The notes beneath the pieces were generated by a model. That model saw only the letters and a program-made list of their open reading frames with translations, searched no databases and had not been told where the DNA came from. From positions 1 through 53,076 of the forward strand of contig NZ_CAMFJF010000026.1 of assembly GCF_945956895.1 (NCBI RefSeq): a stretch of 53,076 nt of DNA. Direction: 5' to 3'. Both the position numbers and the translations under genes were made by a program. Positions 41,227 through 49,094 of the stretch are shown here, piece after piece. How positions within the stretch are numbered: the first letter of the stretch is position 1; the number at the start of each line of letters is the position of its first letter. Source of the DNA: an uncultured Allobosea sp. (GTDB lineage: Bacteria; Pseudomonadota; Alphaproteobacteria; Rhizobiales; Beijerinckiaceae).

Positions 41227-42368
41227 TCGGCAGCCTCGTCGCGGAGGGCGTCGAGGTCACGCTGATCACCGAACGTCCGGCGCAGGAGGCGCCGGGCGTG
41301 CGCCAGTTCGTCTATTCCGTCGACGAGACCGCGACCCAGCACCCCGCGCTCGCCGCCACGGAATACCACCTGCGCACCGGCGAGGCCGTAGCGCATCTCA
41401 TGGAGCGCCTGAGGCGCAGCGACCCGCCCGATGTCGTCCTCGGCCATATCGGCTGGGGCGGCATGCTCTTCGCCCGTGACGCGCTGCCCGATGCCGCGCT
41501 GATCGGCTATTGCGAATATTACTATCGCGGCACGAACTCGGACCTCGATTTCGGCATCGACGAGCCGGTTCCCGTTGCCGACCGCCAGCGCGTGCGCATG
41601 CGCAATGCCGCCCAGCTTCTCGCGCTCGATACGCTCGATGTCGCCTATGCGCCGACGCAATGGCAGCGCCGGCAATATCCGGCCGCCTATCGGCAGGGCA
41701 TCACCGTCTGCCATGACGGCATCGATACGCAAGCCTGCCGGCCGGATGCCGAGGCGAGCTTCGCCCTGCCCGATGGCCGTGTGCTGTCACCAGGCATGCC
41801 GGTCGTGACCTTCGTCGCGCGCGATCTCGATCCCTATCGCGGCTATCCCGAATTCATGCGCGCCGCGGCCATTCTCGCGCCCCGGCACCCCGACGCGCTC
41901 TTCGTCGTGGTCGGCGGCGATGGCTCGGGCTATGGCCGTCCCCGCTCCGACGGCAACAGCTGGCGCGAGGCGATGCTGGCCGAGACCGGCCTCGGCGACC
42001 GGATCATCCATATTCCCTGGCTGCCCTACGAGAACCTGATCCGGCTGTTCCAGATCTCCGCCGCCCATGTCTATCTCACGGTTCCCTTCGTGCTGTCCTG
42101 GTCGCTTCTGGAGGCGATGGCCTGCGGCTGCCTCGTCGTCGGCTCCGATACAGAGCCGGTGAAGGAAGTGATCCGCGACGGCGGCAACGGCCTCATCGCC
42201 CCGTTCCATGATGCGACGGCGCTGGCCGAACGGATCGAGGAAGCCCTGTCGAACCCCGCATCAATGCAGCCCTTGCGCCGCGCCGCACGGGAAACCGTCA
42301 TCGCCTGCTACGAGCGCGAACGCTGCATCGCCCGCCAGACCGGCTGGATCCATCAGTTCGGCGACTAG
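41175..42368 (+). CDS. GT4-family glycosyltransferase overlapping the MarR gene
   Basis: 397 residues. The start MHVLFVHRAGSGQFAALIGS matches the usual N-terminus of GT4 enzymes with a [FV]PGQF-like loop, so the ATG at 41175 is likely right although it is 52 nt inside the MarR gene. Later motifs are YYRGTNSDLDFG, VTFVARDLDPYRGYPEFMRA, PWLPYENLIRLFQISAAHVY and SLLEAMACGCLVVGSDTEPVKEVI. These fit a retaining GT-B transferase. It is on the opposite strand from the main island but very likely acts with it. A large palindromic repeat follows its stop. Confidence 0.9.
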   Translation: MHVLFVHRAGSGQFAALIGSLVAEGVEVTLITERPAQEAPGVRQFVYSVDETATQHPALAATEYHLRTGEAVAHLMERLRRSDPPDVVLGHIGWGGMLFARDALPDAALIGYCEYYYRGTNSDLDFGIDEPVPVADRQRVRMRNAAQLLALDTLDVAYAPTQWQRRQYPAAYRQGITVCHDGIDTQACRPDAEASFALPDGRVLSPGMPVVTFVARDLDPYRGYPEFMRAAAILAPRHPDALFVVVGGDGSGYGRPRSDGNSWREAMLAETGLGDRIIHIPWLPYENLIRLFQISAAHVYLTVPFVLSWSLLEAMACGCLVVGSDTEPVKEVIRDGGNGLIAPFHDATALAERIEEALSNPASMQPLRRAARETVIACYERERCIARQTGWIHQFGD

Positions 42369-42382
42369 GAGGCATGGAACCA

Positions 42383-42521
42383 CCTTTGTCATTCCGGGGC
42401 TTCGCGCAGCGAAGAACCCGGAACCCACGACTGGGCGCGCGGACTCCGACTGCACACCAAGTGTTTCACCCAATCGTGGGTTCCGGGTTCGCGCCTCCGG
42501 CGCGCCCCGGAATGACAAAGG
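42383..42521. repeat. Palindromic repeat, family B copy 1
   Basis: 139 bp with perfect 18-bp terminal inverted repeats CCTTTGTCATTCCGGGGC (42383-42400) and 42504-42521, and a second perfect pair of 17 bp (42414-42430 against 42474-42490). It lies between convergent genes and may act as a two-way terminator. The outer motif GTCATTCCGG is shared with the element at 44662. Confidence 0.85.
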
Positions 42522-42573
42522 ACGAGGCTGAAAACCGCGCATTCAGATGCCGGTCCCGATCCTGCCGTGCCTG

Positions 42574-43479
42574 TCACGCCGCAACGGTCCCTGCGAAATC
42601 GAGAGCCGCCTTCCTGACCGTCTCGGCGAAATCCTGCGCGACGGCGGAGCGGAATCGACCAGCGCCCCAGATGATCGCGATGTCATAGGTCACCGACGGC
42701 CTGAGCGGCCGCACCTCGACGCCCTTGCCGCGATATTCCTCCGCCGTGAACGGATCGACCACCGATAAGCCCGCGCCGGCCGCGACGAGCCCGCAGGCGA
42801 TCATCGACAGCGGCGTCTCGACCCGGGTCTGGCGCGGGACGCGATGGGCCGAGAACAGGGCGTCGATGCGGTAGCGCAGTTGCGTCGACTGCTCGAGCGA
42901 GATGAACGGCTCGTCGACGAAATCCTCCGGCGCCAGCACGGCCTTGGCCGCGAGCCTGTGCCCGGTCGGCAGCACCGCGACGGGTGCCATCGCCGGCAGG
43001 ATCTCGATATCGATCCCCGGAAAATCCAACGGGAGCTGCGCGAAGCCGAGCTCGCAGAAGCCCGAAGTGACCCAGTCCACGACCTGCGAGGAGATGCTTC
43101 CATAGATCGCGATCTCCAGATCCGGCTTCTGCTTGAGATAGCTGCCGACGACCCGCGGCAAGAAGCCGGCATTGAAGGCCGGCAGCGCCGCGACCCGCAG
43201 CGACCCGGCCCGCCCGTCGCGCAGGTTGCGGGCGGCGTTCTCGATACGCTCCAACCCGACGAACTGGCGCTCGACCTCGCGATAGAGCGAGAGTGCCTCG
43301 CTCGTGGGCACGAGCCGCGCGCCGCGCTTCACGAAAAGCGGCAGGCCGAGCGCATATTGCAGGTCCTGGATCAGCCGCGTCACCGCCGGTTGCGTAACGT
43401 TGAGCGCCTGCGCCGCCGCAGTGATGCCGCCGGTCACGATCACCGTCCGGAAAGCCTCGATCTGGCGCGGATTCAGCAT
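42574..43479 (-). CDS. LysR-family regulator, OccR/NocR-like
   Basis: 301 residues from the ATG at 43479 (MLNPRQIEAFRTVIVTGGIT); an ATG 8 codons earlier is less typical. The helix-turn-helix is AAAQALNVTQPAVTRLIQDL, followed by a substrate-binding domain (GSLRVAALPAFNAGFLPRVV, GHRLAAKAVLAPEDF). From memory the N-terminal third looks like OccR/NocR, the opine-responsive activators of Agrobacterium. It diverges from the ABC/oxidase operon it probably controls. The inducer is unknown. Confidence 0.9.
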   Translation of the reverse strand: MLNPRQIEAFRTVIVTGGITAAAQALNVTQPAVTRLIQDLQYALGLPLFVKRGARLVPTSEALSLYREVERQFVGLERIENAARNLRDGRAGSLRVAALPAFNAGFLPRVVGSYLKQKPDLEIAIYGSISSQVVDWVTSGFCELGFAQLPLDFPGIDIEILPAMAPVAVLPTGHRLAAKAVLAPEDFVDEPFISLEQSTQLRYRIDALFSAHRVPRQTRVETPLSMIACGLVAAGAGLSVVDPFTAEEYRGKGVEVRPLRPSVTYDIAIIWGAGRFRSAVAQDFAETVRKAALDFAGTVAA

Positions 43480-43599
43480 GTTCGGCCCCCAAAAATCGAA
43501 CATAACATTTCGGCATGGCTTGCGCGAAACATTCGATTTGACCAGTTCCAAAACTGCCACGAACCTATCGGCATCACTCGAAAACGAGGAGGGGATACC
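43480..43599. promoter_or_regulatory. LysR/ABC operon divergent promoter region
   Basis: 120 bases between divergent starts, less GC-rich than its surroundings. Contains CGAACATAACATTTCG (43498-43513) and the similar GCGAAACATTCG (43524-43535), which could be paired LysR half sites. Promoter boxes were not assigned. Confidence 0.4.
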
Positions 43600-44634
43600 G
43601 TGAAGCTCGCCATCACATTCGCTCTGGTCGCCGGGACGGCCCTCGCCGGCTCCGCCGCTTTCGCCCAGCAGAAGACGCTTTATGTCGCCGGCTATGGCGG
43701 CTCCTACGAACAGACCATGCGCAAGGAGGTCATCCCGGCCTTCGAGAAGCAGGCCAACGTCAAGATTGAATACGTCGCCGGCAACTCGACCGACACGCTC
43801 GCCAAGCTGCAGGCGCAGAAGGGCAACCAGCAGATCGATGTCGCGATCGTCGATGACGGCCCGGCCTATCAGGCGGTGGCGCTCGGCTTCTGCGGCACGC
43901 TGACCGACGGCCCCGTCTACAAGGACGTCGCGCCGGTGATGAAGTTCAAGTCGAACAAGGGCGTGGGGCTCGGCCTCGTCGGCACCGGGCTGTTCTACAA
44001 CAAGAAGGTCTTCGACGAGAACAAATGGCCGGCCCCGACCTCGTGGAACGACCTGAAGTCGAAGACCTACGGCAAGAAGATCGTCAGCCCGCCGATCAAC
44101 AACACCTATGGCCTGCACGCGCTGATCGCCTTCGCGCAGATCGGCGGCGGCGGCGAAAACAACATCGAGCCGGGCTTCGAGGCCTTCAAGAAGGACATCA
44201 ACCCGAACATCGTCGCCTATGAGCCCTCGCCGGCGAAGATGACCGAGCTCTTCCAGAACGGCCAGGCCGTGCTCGGCGTCTGGGGCTCGGGCCGCGTCAA
44301 GGCTTTCGCCGATACCGGCTTCCCGGTCGCGTTCGTCTATCCGAAGGAAGGCGGCTTCGCGCTCGGCTCCGCCGCCTGCCCGATCGAGAGCTCGAAGAAC
44401 GCCGCCGAGGCCAATGCCTTCATCCAGTTCATGCTCTCGCCGGCGATCCAGAAGATCATGGCGACCGGCGCCGGCTTCGGCCCCGCCAACATGACGGTGA
44501 CGCTGACGCCGGAGGAGCGGAAGGGCCTGCCCTATGGCGACGAGGTCAAGGCGCTCAAGGCGGTCGACTGGGACATCGCCAATGCCAAGCGCGAGGAATG
44601 GACCCGCCGCTGGAACCGCGAGGTCGAGCGCTAA
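43600..44634 (+). CDS. ABC transporter substrate-binding protein (polyamine/opine type)
   Basis: 344 residues from a GTG at 43600 behind GAGGAGGGG; the longer open frame upstream lies antisense to the LysR gene. Signal peptide 1-23 (cleavage after AAFAQ). Bacterial extracellular solute-binding fold of the PotD/Fe3+ class: LYVAGYGGSYEQTMRKEVIPAFEK, VDVAIVDDGPAYQ-like segment, GTGLFYNKKVFDE, PTSWNDLKS, GVWGSGRVKAFA, AANAFIQFMLSP-like end. It presents substrate to the two permeases encoded downstream. Ligand unknown; opine, betaine or polyamine are plausible from the oxidases in the operon. Confidence 0.92.
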   Translation: MKLAITFALVAGTALAGSAAFAQQKTLYVAGYGGSYEQTMRKEVIPAFEKQANVKIEYVAGNSTDTLAKLQAQKGNQQIDVAIVDDGPAYQAVALGFCGTLTDGPVYKDVAPVMKFKSNKGVGLGLVGTGLFYNKKVFDENKWPAPTSWNDLKSKTYGKKIVSPPINNTYGLHALIAFAQIGGGGENNIEPGFEAFKKDINPNIVAYEPSPAKMTELFQNGQAVLGVWGSGRVKAFADTGFPVAFVYPKEGGFALGSAACPIESSKNAAEANAFIQFMLSPAIQKIMATGAGFGPANMTVTLTPEERKGLPYGDEVKALKAVDWDIANAKREEWTRRWNREVER

Positions 44635-44661
44635 GGCCGGCGTCTCCCGCAAGAACCTCCT

Positions 44662-44751
44662 CGTCATCCCGGCCGCAGCGAAGCGGAGCGCCGGGATCCA
44701 TCGTAGAGTGCAACGCCCTTCGATGGATCCCGGGTCAAGCCCGGGATGACG
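44662..44751. repeat. Palindromic repeat, family B copy 2
   Basis: 90 bp with 11-bp terminal arms CGTCATCCCGG (44662-44672) and 44741-44751 and an inner 13-bp pair CCGGGATCCATCG (44691-44703) against 44721-44733. It lies between the substrate-binding gene and the ATPase gene, so the transcript would carry a strong hairpin there. Confidence 0.85.
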
Positions 44752-44792
44752 GTCGAGTGTCCGCGCCCTCAAACGAGGCCAGCAAACAACCC

Positions 44793-45836
44793 ATGTCCCA
44801 TCTCGTTCTCGAAGGTCTCGGCAAGTCCTACGGCAGCACGGTCGCCGTCGAGGGGCTCGACCTTTCGGTCGCGCGCGGCGAGTTCATCTCGCTGCTCGGC
44901 CCCTCCGGCTGCGGCAAGACCACGACGTTGCAGATGATCGCGGGCTTCGTGCCGGTCGATCGCGGTCGCATCCTGCTCGACGGCAGCGATCTCGGCGGCG
45001 TCGCGCCCAACAAGCGCGGTCTCGGCATCGTCTTCCAGAGCTATGCGCTCTTTCCGCATATGACGGTCGCGCAGAACATCGCCTTCGGCCTCGAAATGCG
45101 CGGCGTCGAGAAGGCCGAACGCGAGAAGCGCACGCTGGAGGCGATGGCGCTGGTCGGGCTCAAGGGCTTCGAGGACCGCTACCCCCGCCGCATGTCGGGC
45201 GGCCAGCAGCAGCGTGTCGCTCTCGCTCGCGCGCTGGTCATCAGGCCCTCCCTGCTCCTGCTCGACGAGCCACTCTCCAATCTCGACGCCAAATTGCGCG
45301 AGGAGATGCAAGGGGAATTGCGCCAGATCCAGCGCTCGATCGGCACGACCACCATCCTCGTCACCCATGACCAGCACGAAGCGATGGCGCTCTCGGATCG
45401 GATCGTCGTGATGAACAAGGGCCGCGTCGAGCAAATCGGTGCCCCCGATACTGTCTATGGCGCGCCCGATACCGCTTTCGTCGCGAATTTCCTTGGCAAG
45501 ACCAATGTCCTCAAGGCGACCGGCGATGGCCGTGGCCATGTGACAATCGAAGGCCTCTCCGTGCCGCTCGACGGTGCGGTTTCAGGCGCGCTGTGCATCG
45601 CGGTCCGCCCCGAGCGCCTCGGCTTCTCGGCGGAGGGCGCACCCGGCTTTGCCGCCCGCATCACCTCGCGCGTCTTCCAGGGCGCGCATTGGCTGCTGAC
45701 GGCGGAGAGCGCCGCCGGCCCGGTCACGCTGATCCGACACAATGACGGCACCCCCGTCCCCGGCGAAGGCGAGAGCGTGCAGCTGAGCTTCGGCCCCGGC
45801 GACGCCGCGCTGCTGGCGGAGGGCGCGGGCACATGA
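44793..45836 (+). CDS. ABC transporter ATP-binding protein (PotA-like)
   Basis: 347 residues from the ATG at 44793. Walker A GPSGCGKTTT (about 35-44), Q-loop VFQSYALFPHMTV, signature MSGGQQQR, Walker B LLLLDEPLSNLDAKLRE, H-loop VTHDQHEAM. A TOBE-type C-terminal domain follows (FLGKTNVLKATGD ... CIAVRPERLGF ... GEGESVQLSF), as in the polyamine/iron/spermidine group. Its stop overlaps the first permease start (ATGA). It energises uptake of the substrate bound by the 43600 product. Confidence 0.94.
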   Translation: MSHLVLEGLGKSYGSTVAVEGLDLSVARGEFISLLGPSGCGKTTTLQMIAGFVPVDRGRILLDGSDLGGVAPNKRGLGIVFQSYALFPHMTVAQNIAFGLEMRGVEKAEREKRTLEAMALVGLKGFEDRYPRRMSGGQQQRVALARALVIRPSLLLLDEPLSNLDAKLREEMQGELRQIQRSIGTTTILVTHDQHEAMALSDRIVVMNKGRVEQIGAPDTVYGAPDTAFVANFLGKTNVLKATGDGRGHVTIEGLSVPLDGAVSGALCIAVRPERLGFSAEGAPGFAARITSRVFQGAHWLLTAESAAGPVTLIRHNDGTPVPGEGESVQLSFGPGDAALLAEGAGT

Positions 45837-46699
45837 GCCAGGACACCTCCGCCCGCGCGACGCCCTATTGGCTGACGGGACCTGCGCTCGCCGTCTTCCT
45901 CGGCCTCGTCATCATCCCGCTCGGCATGACCGTGCTGCTCGCCTTCTACGACTGGGGCCAGTACAAGGGCATCGTTGCGGAGTTCACGCTGAAGAATTTC
46001 CGCGAGATCTTCAGCGACAGCTATTTCCTCGAAGTCTTCCTGCGCACGCTGCGCATCTCCGTACTGGTGACGCTCTTCGCCATCCTGATCGGCGTGCCCG
46101 AGGCCTATATCCTCAACCGCATGTCGCCGGCCTGGCGCGGCCTCTGCCTGCTCGCGATCCTCGGGCCGCTGCTGGTCTCGGTCGTGGCGCGCACGCTCGG
46201 CTGGGCGCTGCTGCTCGGCTCGAACGGCCTCGTCAACCGCGGGCTGATGGCGCTCGGCCTGATCGGCCAGCCGCTCGAATTCATGTTCACCGAGACCGGC
46301 GTGGTGATCGCGCTCGTCCATGTGCTGATCCCCTTCATGATCCTCGCGGTCTGGGCCTCGCTGCAGCGGCTCGATCCGCAGATCGAGAATGCCGCGCTTT
46401 CGCTGGGCGCCTCGCGTCTGACGATCTGGCGCCGCGTGATCCTGCCGCAGATCGTGCCGGGCATCCTCTCGGGCTCGATCATCGTCTTCGCGCTCGCCGC
46501 CAGCGCCTTCGCTTCGCCCGCGATCATCGGCGGCAGGCGGCTCAAGGTCGCGGCGACGCTCGCCTATGACGAGTTCCTGAACACGCTGAACTGGCCGCTC
46601 GGCGCCGCCGTCGCCGTGCTCCTGCTCGCCGCGCTGGTGATCCTGACCGTCGGCGCCAACCGGCTGGTCGAGCGCCGCTATTCGCAGGTGTTCGAATGA
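45833..46699 (+). CDS. ABC transporter permease (PotB-like)
   Basis: 288 residues, six membrane helices. The EAA loop that docks the ATPase is LDPQIENAALSLGASRLTIWRRVILPQIVPG. N-terminal helix ALAVFLGLVIIPLGMTVLLAF. The 4-nt overlap with the ATPase gene indicates coupled translation. A palindromic repeat and 172 bases separate it from the second permease, which is unusual for a pair of this kind. Confidence 0.93.
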   Translation: MSQDTSARATPYWLTGPALAVFLGLVIIPLGMTVLLAFYDWGQYKGIVAEFTLKNFREIFSDSYFLEVFLRTLRISVLVTLFAILIGVPEAYILNRMSPAWRGLCLLAILGPLLVSVVARTLGWALLLGSNGLVNRGLMALGLIGQPLEFMFTETGVVIALVHVLIPFMILAVWASLQRLDPQIENAALSLGASRLTIWRRVILPQIVPGILSGSIIVFALAASAFASPAIIGGRRLKVAATLAYDEFLNTLNWPLGAAVAVLLLAALVILTVGANRLVERRYSQVFE

Positions 46700-46730
46700 G
46701 CGGCCTCTTCACCCCGCTCACCCCTCCCGC

Positions 46731-46842
46731 AGCCCTCATCCTGAGGAGCGCCGCAGGCGCGTCTCGAAGGATGCTCCAGAAGGTTGGCGGGAACTGGACC
46801 ATCCTTCGAGACGCCGCTCCGCGGCTCCTCAGGATGAGGGCT
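46731..46842. repeat. Palindromic repeat, family A copy 2
   Basis: 112 bp: AGCCCTCATCCTGAGGAGC (46731-46749) pairs with 46824-46842 and GCGTCTCGAAGGATG (46759-46773) with 46800-46814. Both arm pairs are identical to those of the copy at 23334-23456; the loop and flanks differ. It sits between two permease genes of one operon. Confidence 0.85.
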
Positions 46843-46871
46843 GTGGCGGACGAAGCCAAAGGACAGCGCGC

Positions 46872-47672
46872 ATGAGCCGCAACGGTCCCTTCGCCATCCT
46901 GTTCCATGCGCTCTTCATCGTCTTCATGCTGGCGCCGCTGGTCGTGGTCTGCCTCGTCGCCTTCACGCCGGAAGGCTATCTCTCGCTGCCCGGCCGAGTC
47001 TGGAGCCTGCGCTGGTTCAGGGCGATCCTCGACTATCCCGAGTTCCTGCGCGCCTTCCGGGATTCGCTCTGGTTGGCGGCGCTGTCCTCGACCGTCGCGA
47101 TCGGGCTTGCGGTGCCCGCCGCGCTCGCCATCGCCCGCTACCGTTTCCCCGGCCGCGAAGCCATGACAGCTTTGTTCATGTCGCCGCTGATGGTCCCCCA
47201 TGTCGTCCTGGGCATCGCCTTCCTGCGCTTCTTCACGCAGATCGGCCTCTCCGGGACCTTTCTCGGGCTGGTGCTGAGCCATATCATCGTGATCCTGCCC
47301 TTCGCGCTGCGGCTCGTCCTCGCCGCCTCCTACGGCATCGACCGGCGCATCGAGCATGCCGCGATCTCGCTCGGCGCGAGTCCGGCCGTCGTCTTCCGTC
47401 GGGTGACGCTGCCGCTGATCCTGCCGGGCGTCGTTTCCGGCTGGCTGCTCGCCGCGATCAACTCCTTCGACGAGGTGACGATGACCGTCTTCATCGCCTC
47501 GCCCGCCACCACCACGCTCCCCGTCCGGATGTTCCTCTACATCCAGGACAATATCGACCCGCTCATCGCAGCCGTCTCCGCCTGCCTGATCGCCCTGACC
47601 GCCATCCTGCTGATGGCGCTGGACAGGCTGTTCGGGCTCGACCGGCTGTTCGTCGGAACCGGAAAAGGCTGA
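46872..47672 (+). CDS. ABC transporter permease (PotC-like)
   Basis: 266 residues, six membrane helices. Starts MSRNGPFAILFHALFIVFML; the segment MTALFMSPLMVPHVVLGIAFL and the EAA loop IDRRIEHAAISLGASPAVVFRRVTLPLILPG are typical of PotC/YdcV-type permeases. It completes the transporter with the products of 43600, 44793 and 45833. The next oxidase gene begins 5 nt after its stop, so transport and oxidation genes share a transcript. Confidence 0.93.
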   Translation: MSRNGPFAILFHALFIVFMLAPLVVVCLVAFTPEGYLSLPGRVWSLRWFRAILDYPEFLRAFRDSLWLAALSSTVAIGLAVPAALAIARYRFPGREAMTALFMSPLMVPHVVLGIAFLRFFTQIGLSGTFLGLVLSHIIVILPFALRLVLAASYGIDRRIEHAAISLGASPAVVFRRVTLPLILPGVVSGWLLAAINSFDEVTMTVFIASPATTTLPVRMFLYIQDNIDPLIAAVSACLIALTAILLMALDRLFGLDRLFVGTGKG

Positions 47673-47677
47673 CGCCA

Positions 47678-48805
47678 GTGTCCACCACCATCAGAGAACC
47701 CGATGTCGCCGTGATCGGCGGCGGCGTGGTCGGCGGCGCCATCGCGCTCGGCCTTGCCCGCAACGGCGCCAAGGTCGCGATCCTCGACGAAGGCGACACC
47801 GCGTTGCGGGCCTCGCGCGGCAATTTCGCGCTGGTCTGGGTGCAATCCAAGGGCTTTGGCATGCCCGATTATGCGCTCTGGTCGCGCCGCTCGGCCGATA
47901 GCTGGCATGAGTTGGCCGCTTCGCTCGCCGGCGAAACCGGCATCGACGTCGCCCATAGCCAGCCCGGCGGCTTTATGCTCTGCCTCTCGCAGGACGAGCT
48001 CGACAAGCGCGTCGATGCGATGCGCCGCCTCCACAACAGCCGGCCGCTGAGCGACTTTCCCTATGAGGTGCTCGACCATGCCGAGACGAAGCGGCGCCTG
48101 CCCGCCATCGGCAAGGATGTGGTCGGCTCGCTCTATTCCCCGCTCGACGGCCATGTGAATTCGCTGAAGCTGTTCCGGGCGCTACGCGAGGCGACGGTCC
48201 GGCGCGGCGTCGACTACCGCCCGAACAGCCCGGTCGAGAACATCGCGCCGAAGGATGGCGGCTTCGCCATCACCGGCCCCTGGGGCGAGATGCGCGCCGG
48301 CAAGGTCGTGCTTTGCGCCGGCCTCGGCAATGCCCGGCTCGCGCCGATGGTCGGGCTCGATGCGCCGGTAAAGCCGAGCAAGGGCCAGATCATCGTCACC
48401 GAGAAGACTGAACCCTTCCTGCATAACCCGATGGTCACGGTCCGCCAGACCGATGAGGGCGGCGTCATGATCGGCGACAGCCAGGAGGATCGCGGCTTCG
48501 ACACCGTGGTCGGCCAGCCGATCCTCTCGACCATGGCGGAACGGGCCGTGAAGATGTTCCCGCGCCTCGCCGGCCTGAACGTCGTCCGGACCTGGTCGGC
48601 GTTGCGCGTGATGAGCCCCGACGGCTTCCCGATCTACGACCAGTCCGAAACCCATCCCGGCGCCTTCGTCGTCACCTGCCATTCCGGCGTGACGCTCGCC
48701 GCCAACCATGTCCTGACGCTCGCTCCCGCCATCCTCGCCGGCACCTTGCCGGAGAGCGTCGCGAGCTTCACCGCACGGAGGTTCCATGTTCCGGCCCATA
48801 GCTGA
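47678..48805 (+). CDS. FAD-dependent oxidoreductase, DAO/SoxB-like (HcnC-type subunit)
   Basis: 375 residues from a GTG at 47678. FAD-binding GGGVVGGAIALGLARNGAKVAILDE near residues 14-36, and DAO-type segments GGFMLCLSQDELDK, SPLDGHVNSLKLFRALREA, VKPSKGQIIVTEK and TCHSGVTLAANHVL. With the next two genes it forms a DAO/2Fe-2S/FAD-BFD trio like HcnABC, opine oxidases and heteromeric D-hydroxyproline dehydrogenase. In those enzymes this subunit oxidises the C-N bond. The 20-nt overlap with the next gene supports complex formation. Substrate unknown. Confidence 0.88.
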   Translation: MSTTIREPDVAVIGGGVVGGAIALGLARNGAKVAILDEGDTALRASRGNFALVWVQSKGFGMPDYALWSRRSADSWHELAASLAGETGIDVAHSQPGGFMLCLSQDELDKRVDAMRRLHNSRPLSDFPYEVLDHAETKRRLPAIGKDVVGSLYSPLDGHVNSLKLFRALREATVRRGVDYRPNSPVENIAPKDGGFAITGPWGEMRAGKVVLCAGLGNARLAPMVGLDAPVKPSKGQIIVTEKTEPFLHNPMVTVRQTDEGGVMIGDSQEDRGFDTVVGQPILSTMAERAVKMFPRLAGLNVVRTWSALRVMSPDGFPIYDQSETHPGAFVVTCHSGVTLAANHVLTLAPAILAGTLPESVASFTARRFHVPAHS

Positions 48806-49094
48806 CCTTGCCGCGAGCGGGGAGCTGAGCTTCACCTTCGACGGCCAGCGGATGACGGCGCGCGCGGGCGACACGGTCGCCGCCGCCTTGCTCACCAACG
48901 GCATCACCGCCTGCCGCGAGACCCCGGTCTCCGACACGCCGCGCGCGCCCTATTGCCTGATGGGCGTCTGCTTCGACTGCCTCGTCGTCATCGACGGCAT
49001 CGGCAACCGGCAAGGCTGCCTCGTCCCGCTCGCGGAGGGCATGCGCATCGAAACCCAGCATGGCCGCCGCCATCTCACGGAGGCCGCGGAATGA
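48786..49094 (+). CDS. Small (2Fe-2S) protein, HcnA/opine-oxidase gamma-type subunit
   Basis: 102 residues with GGAGG four bases before the ATG. A plant-type ferredoxin fold with the cluster motif C57-x4-C62-x2-C65-x12-C78 (YCLMGVCFDCLVVIDG ... QGCLV), plus Cys43. Such small subunits pass electrons between the two flavoproteins of the complex. It overlaps the genes on both sides, 20 nt before and 4 nt after. Confidence 0.92.
   Translation: MFRPIADLAASGELSFTFDGQRMTARAGDTVAAALLTNGITACRETPVSDTPRAPYCLMGVCFDCLVVIDGIGNRQGCLVPLAEGMRIETQHGRRHLTEAAE

Noticed and set aside
42383..42521. Terminal inverted repeats suggesting an insertion sequence or MITE
   Set aside because: No transposase gene and no visible target-site duplication; a dispersed palindromic repeat explains it better, though a MITE origin is not excluded.
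42844..43599. Long N-terminal extension of the substrate-binding protein frame
   Set aside because: It is antisense to the LysR gene; a GTG with GAGGAGGGG and a signal peptide begins at 43600.
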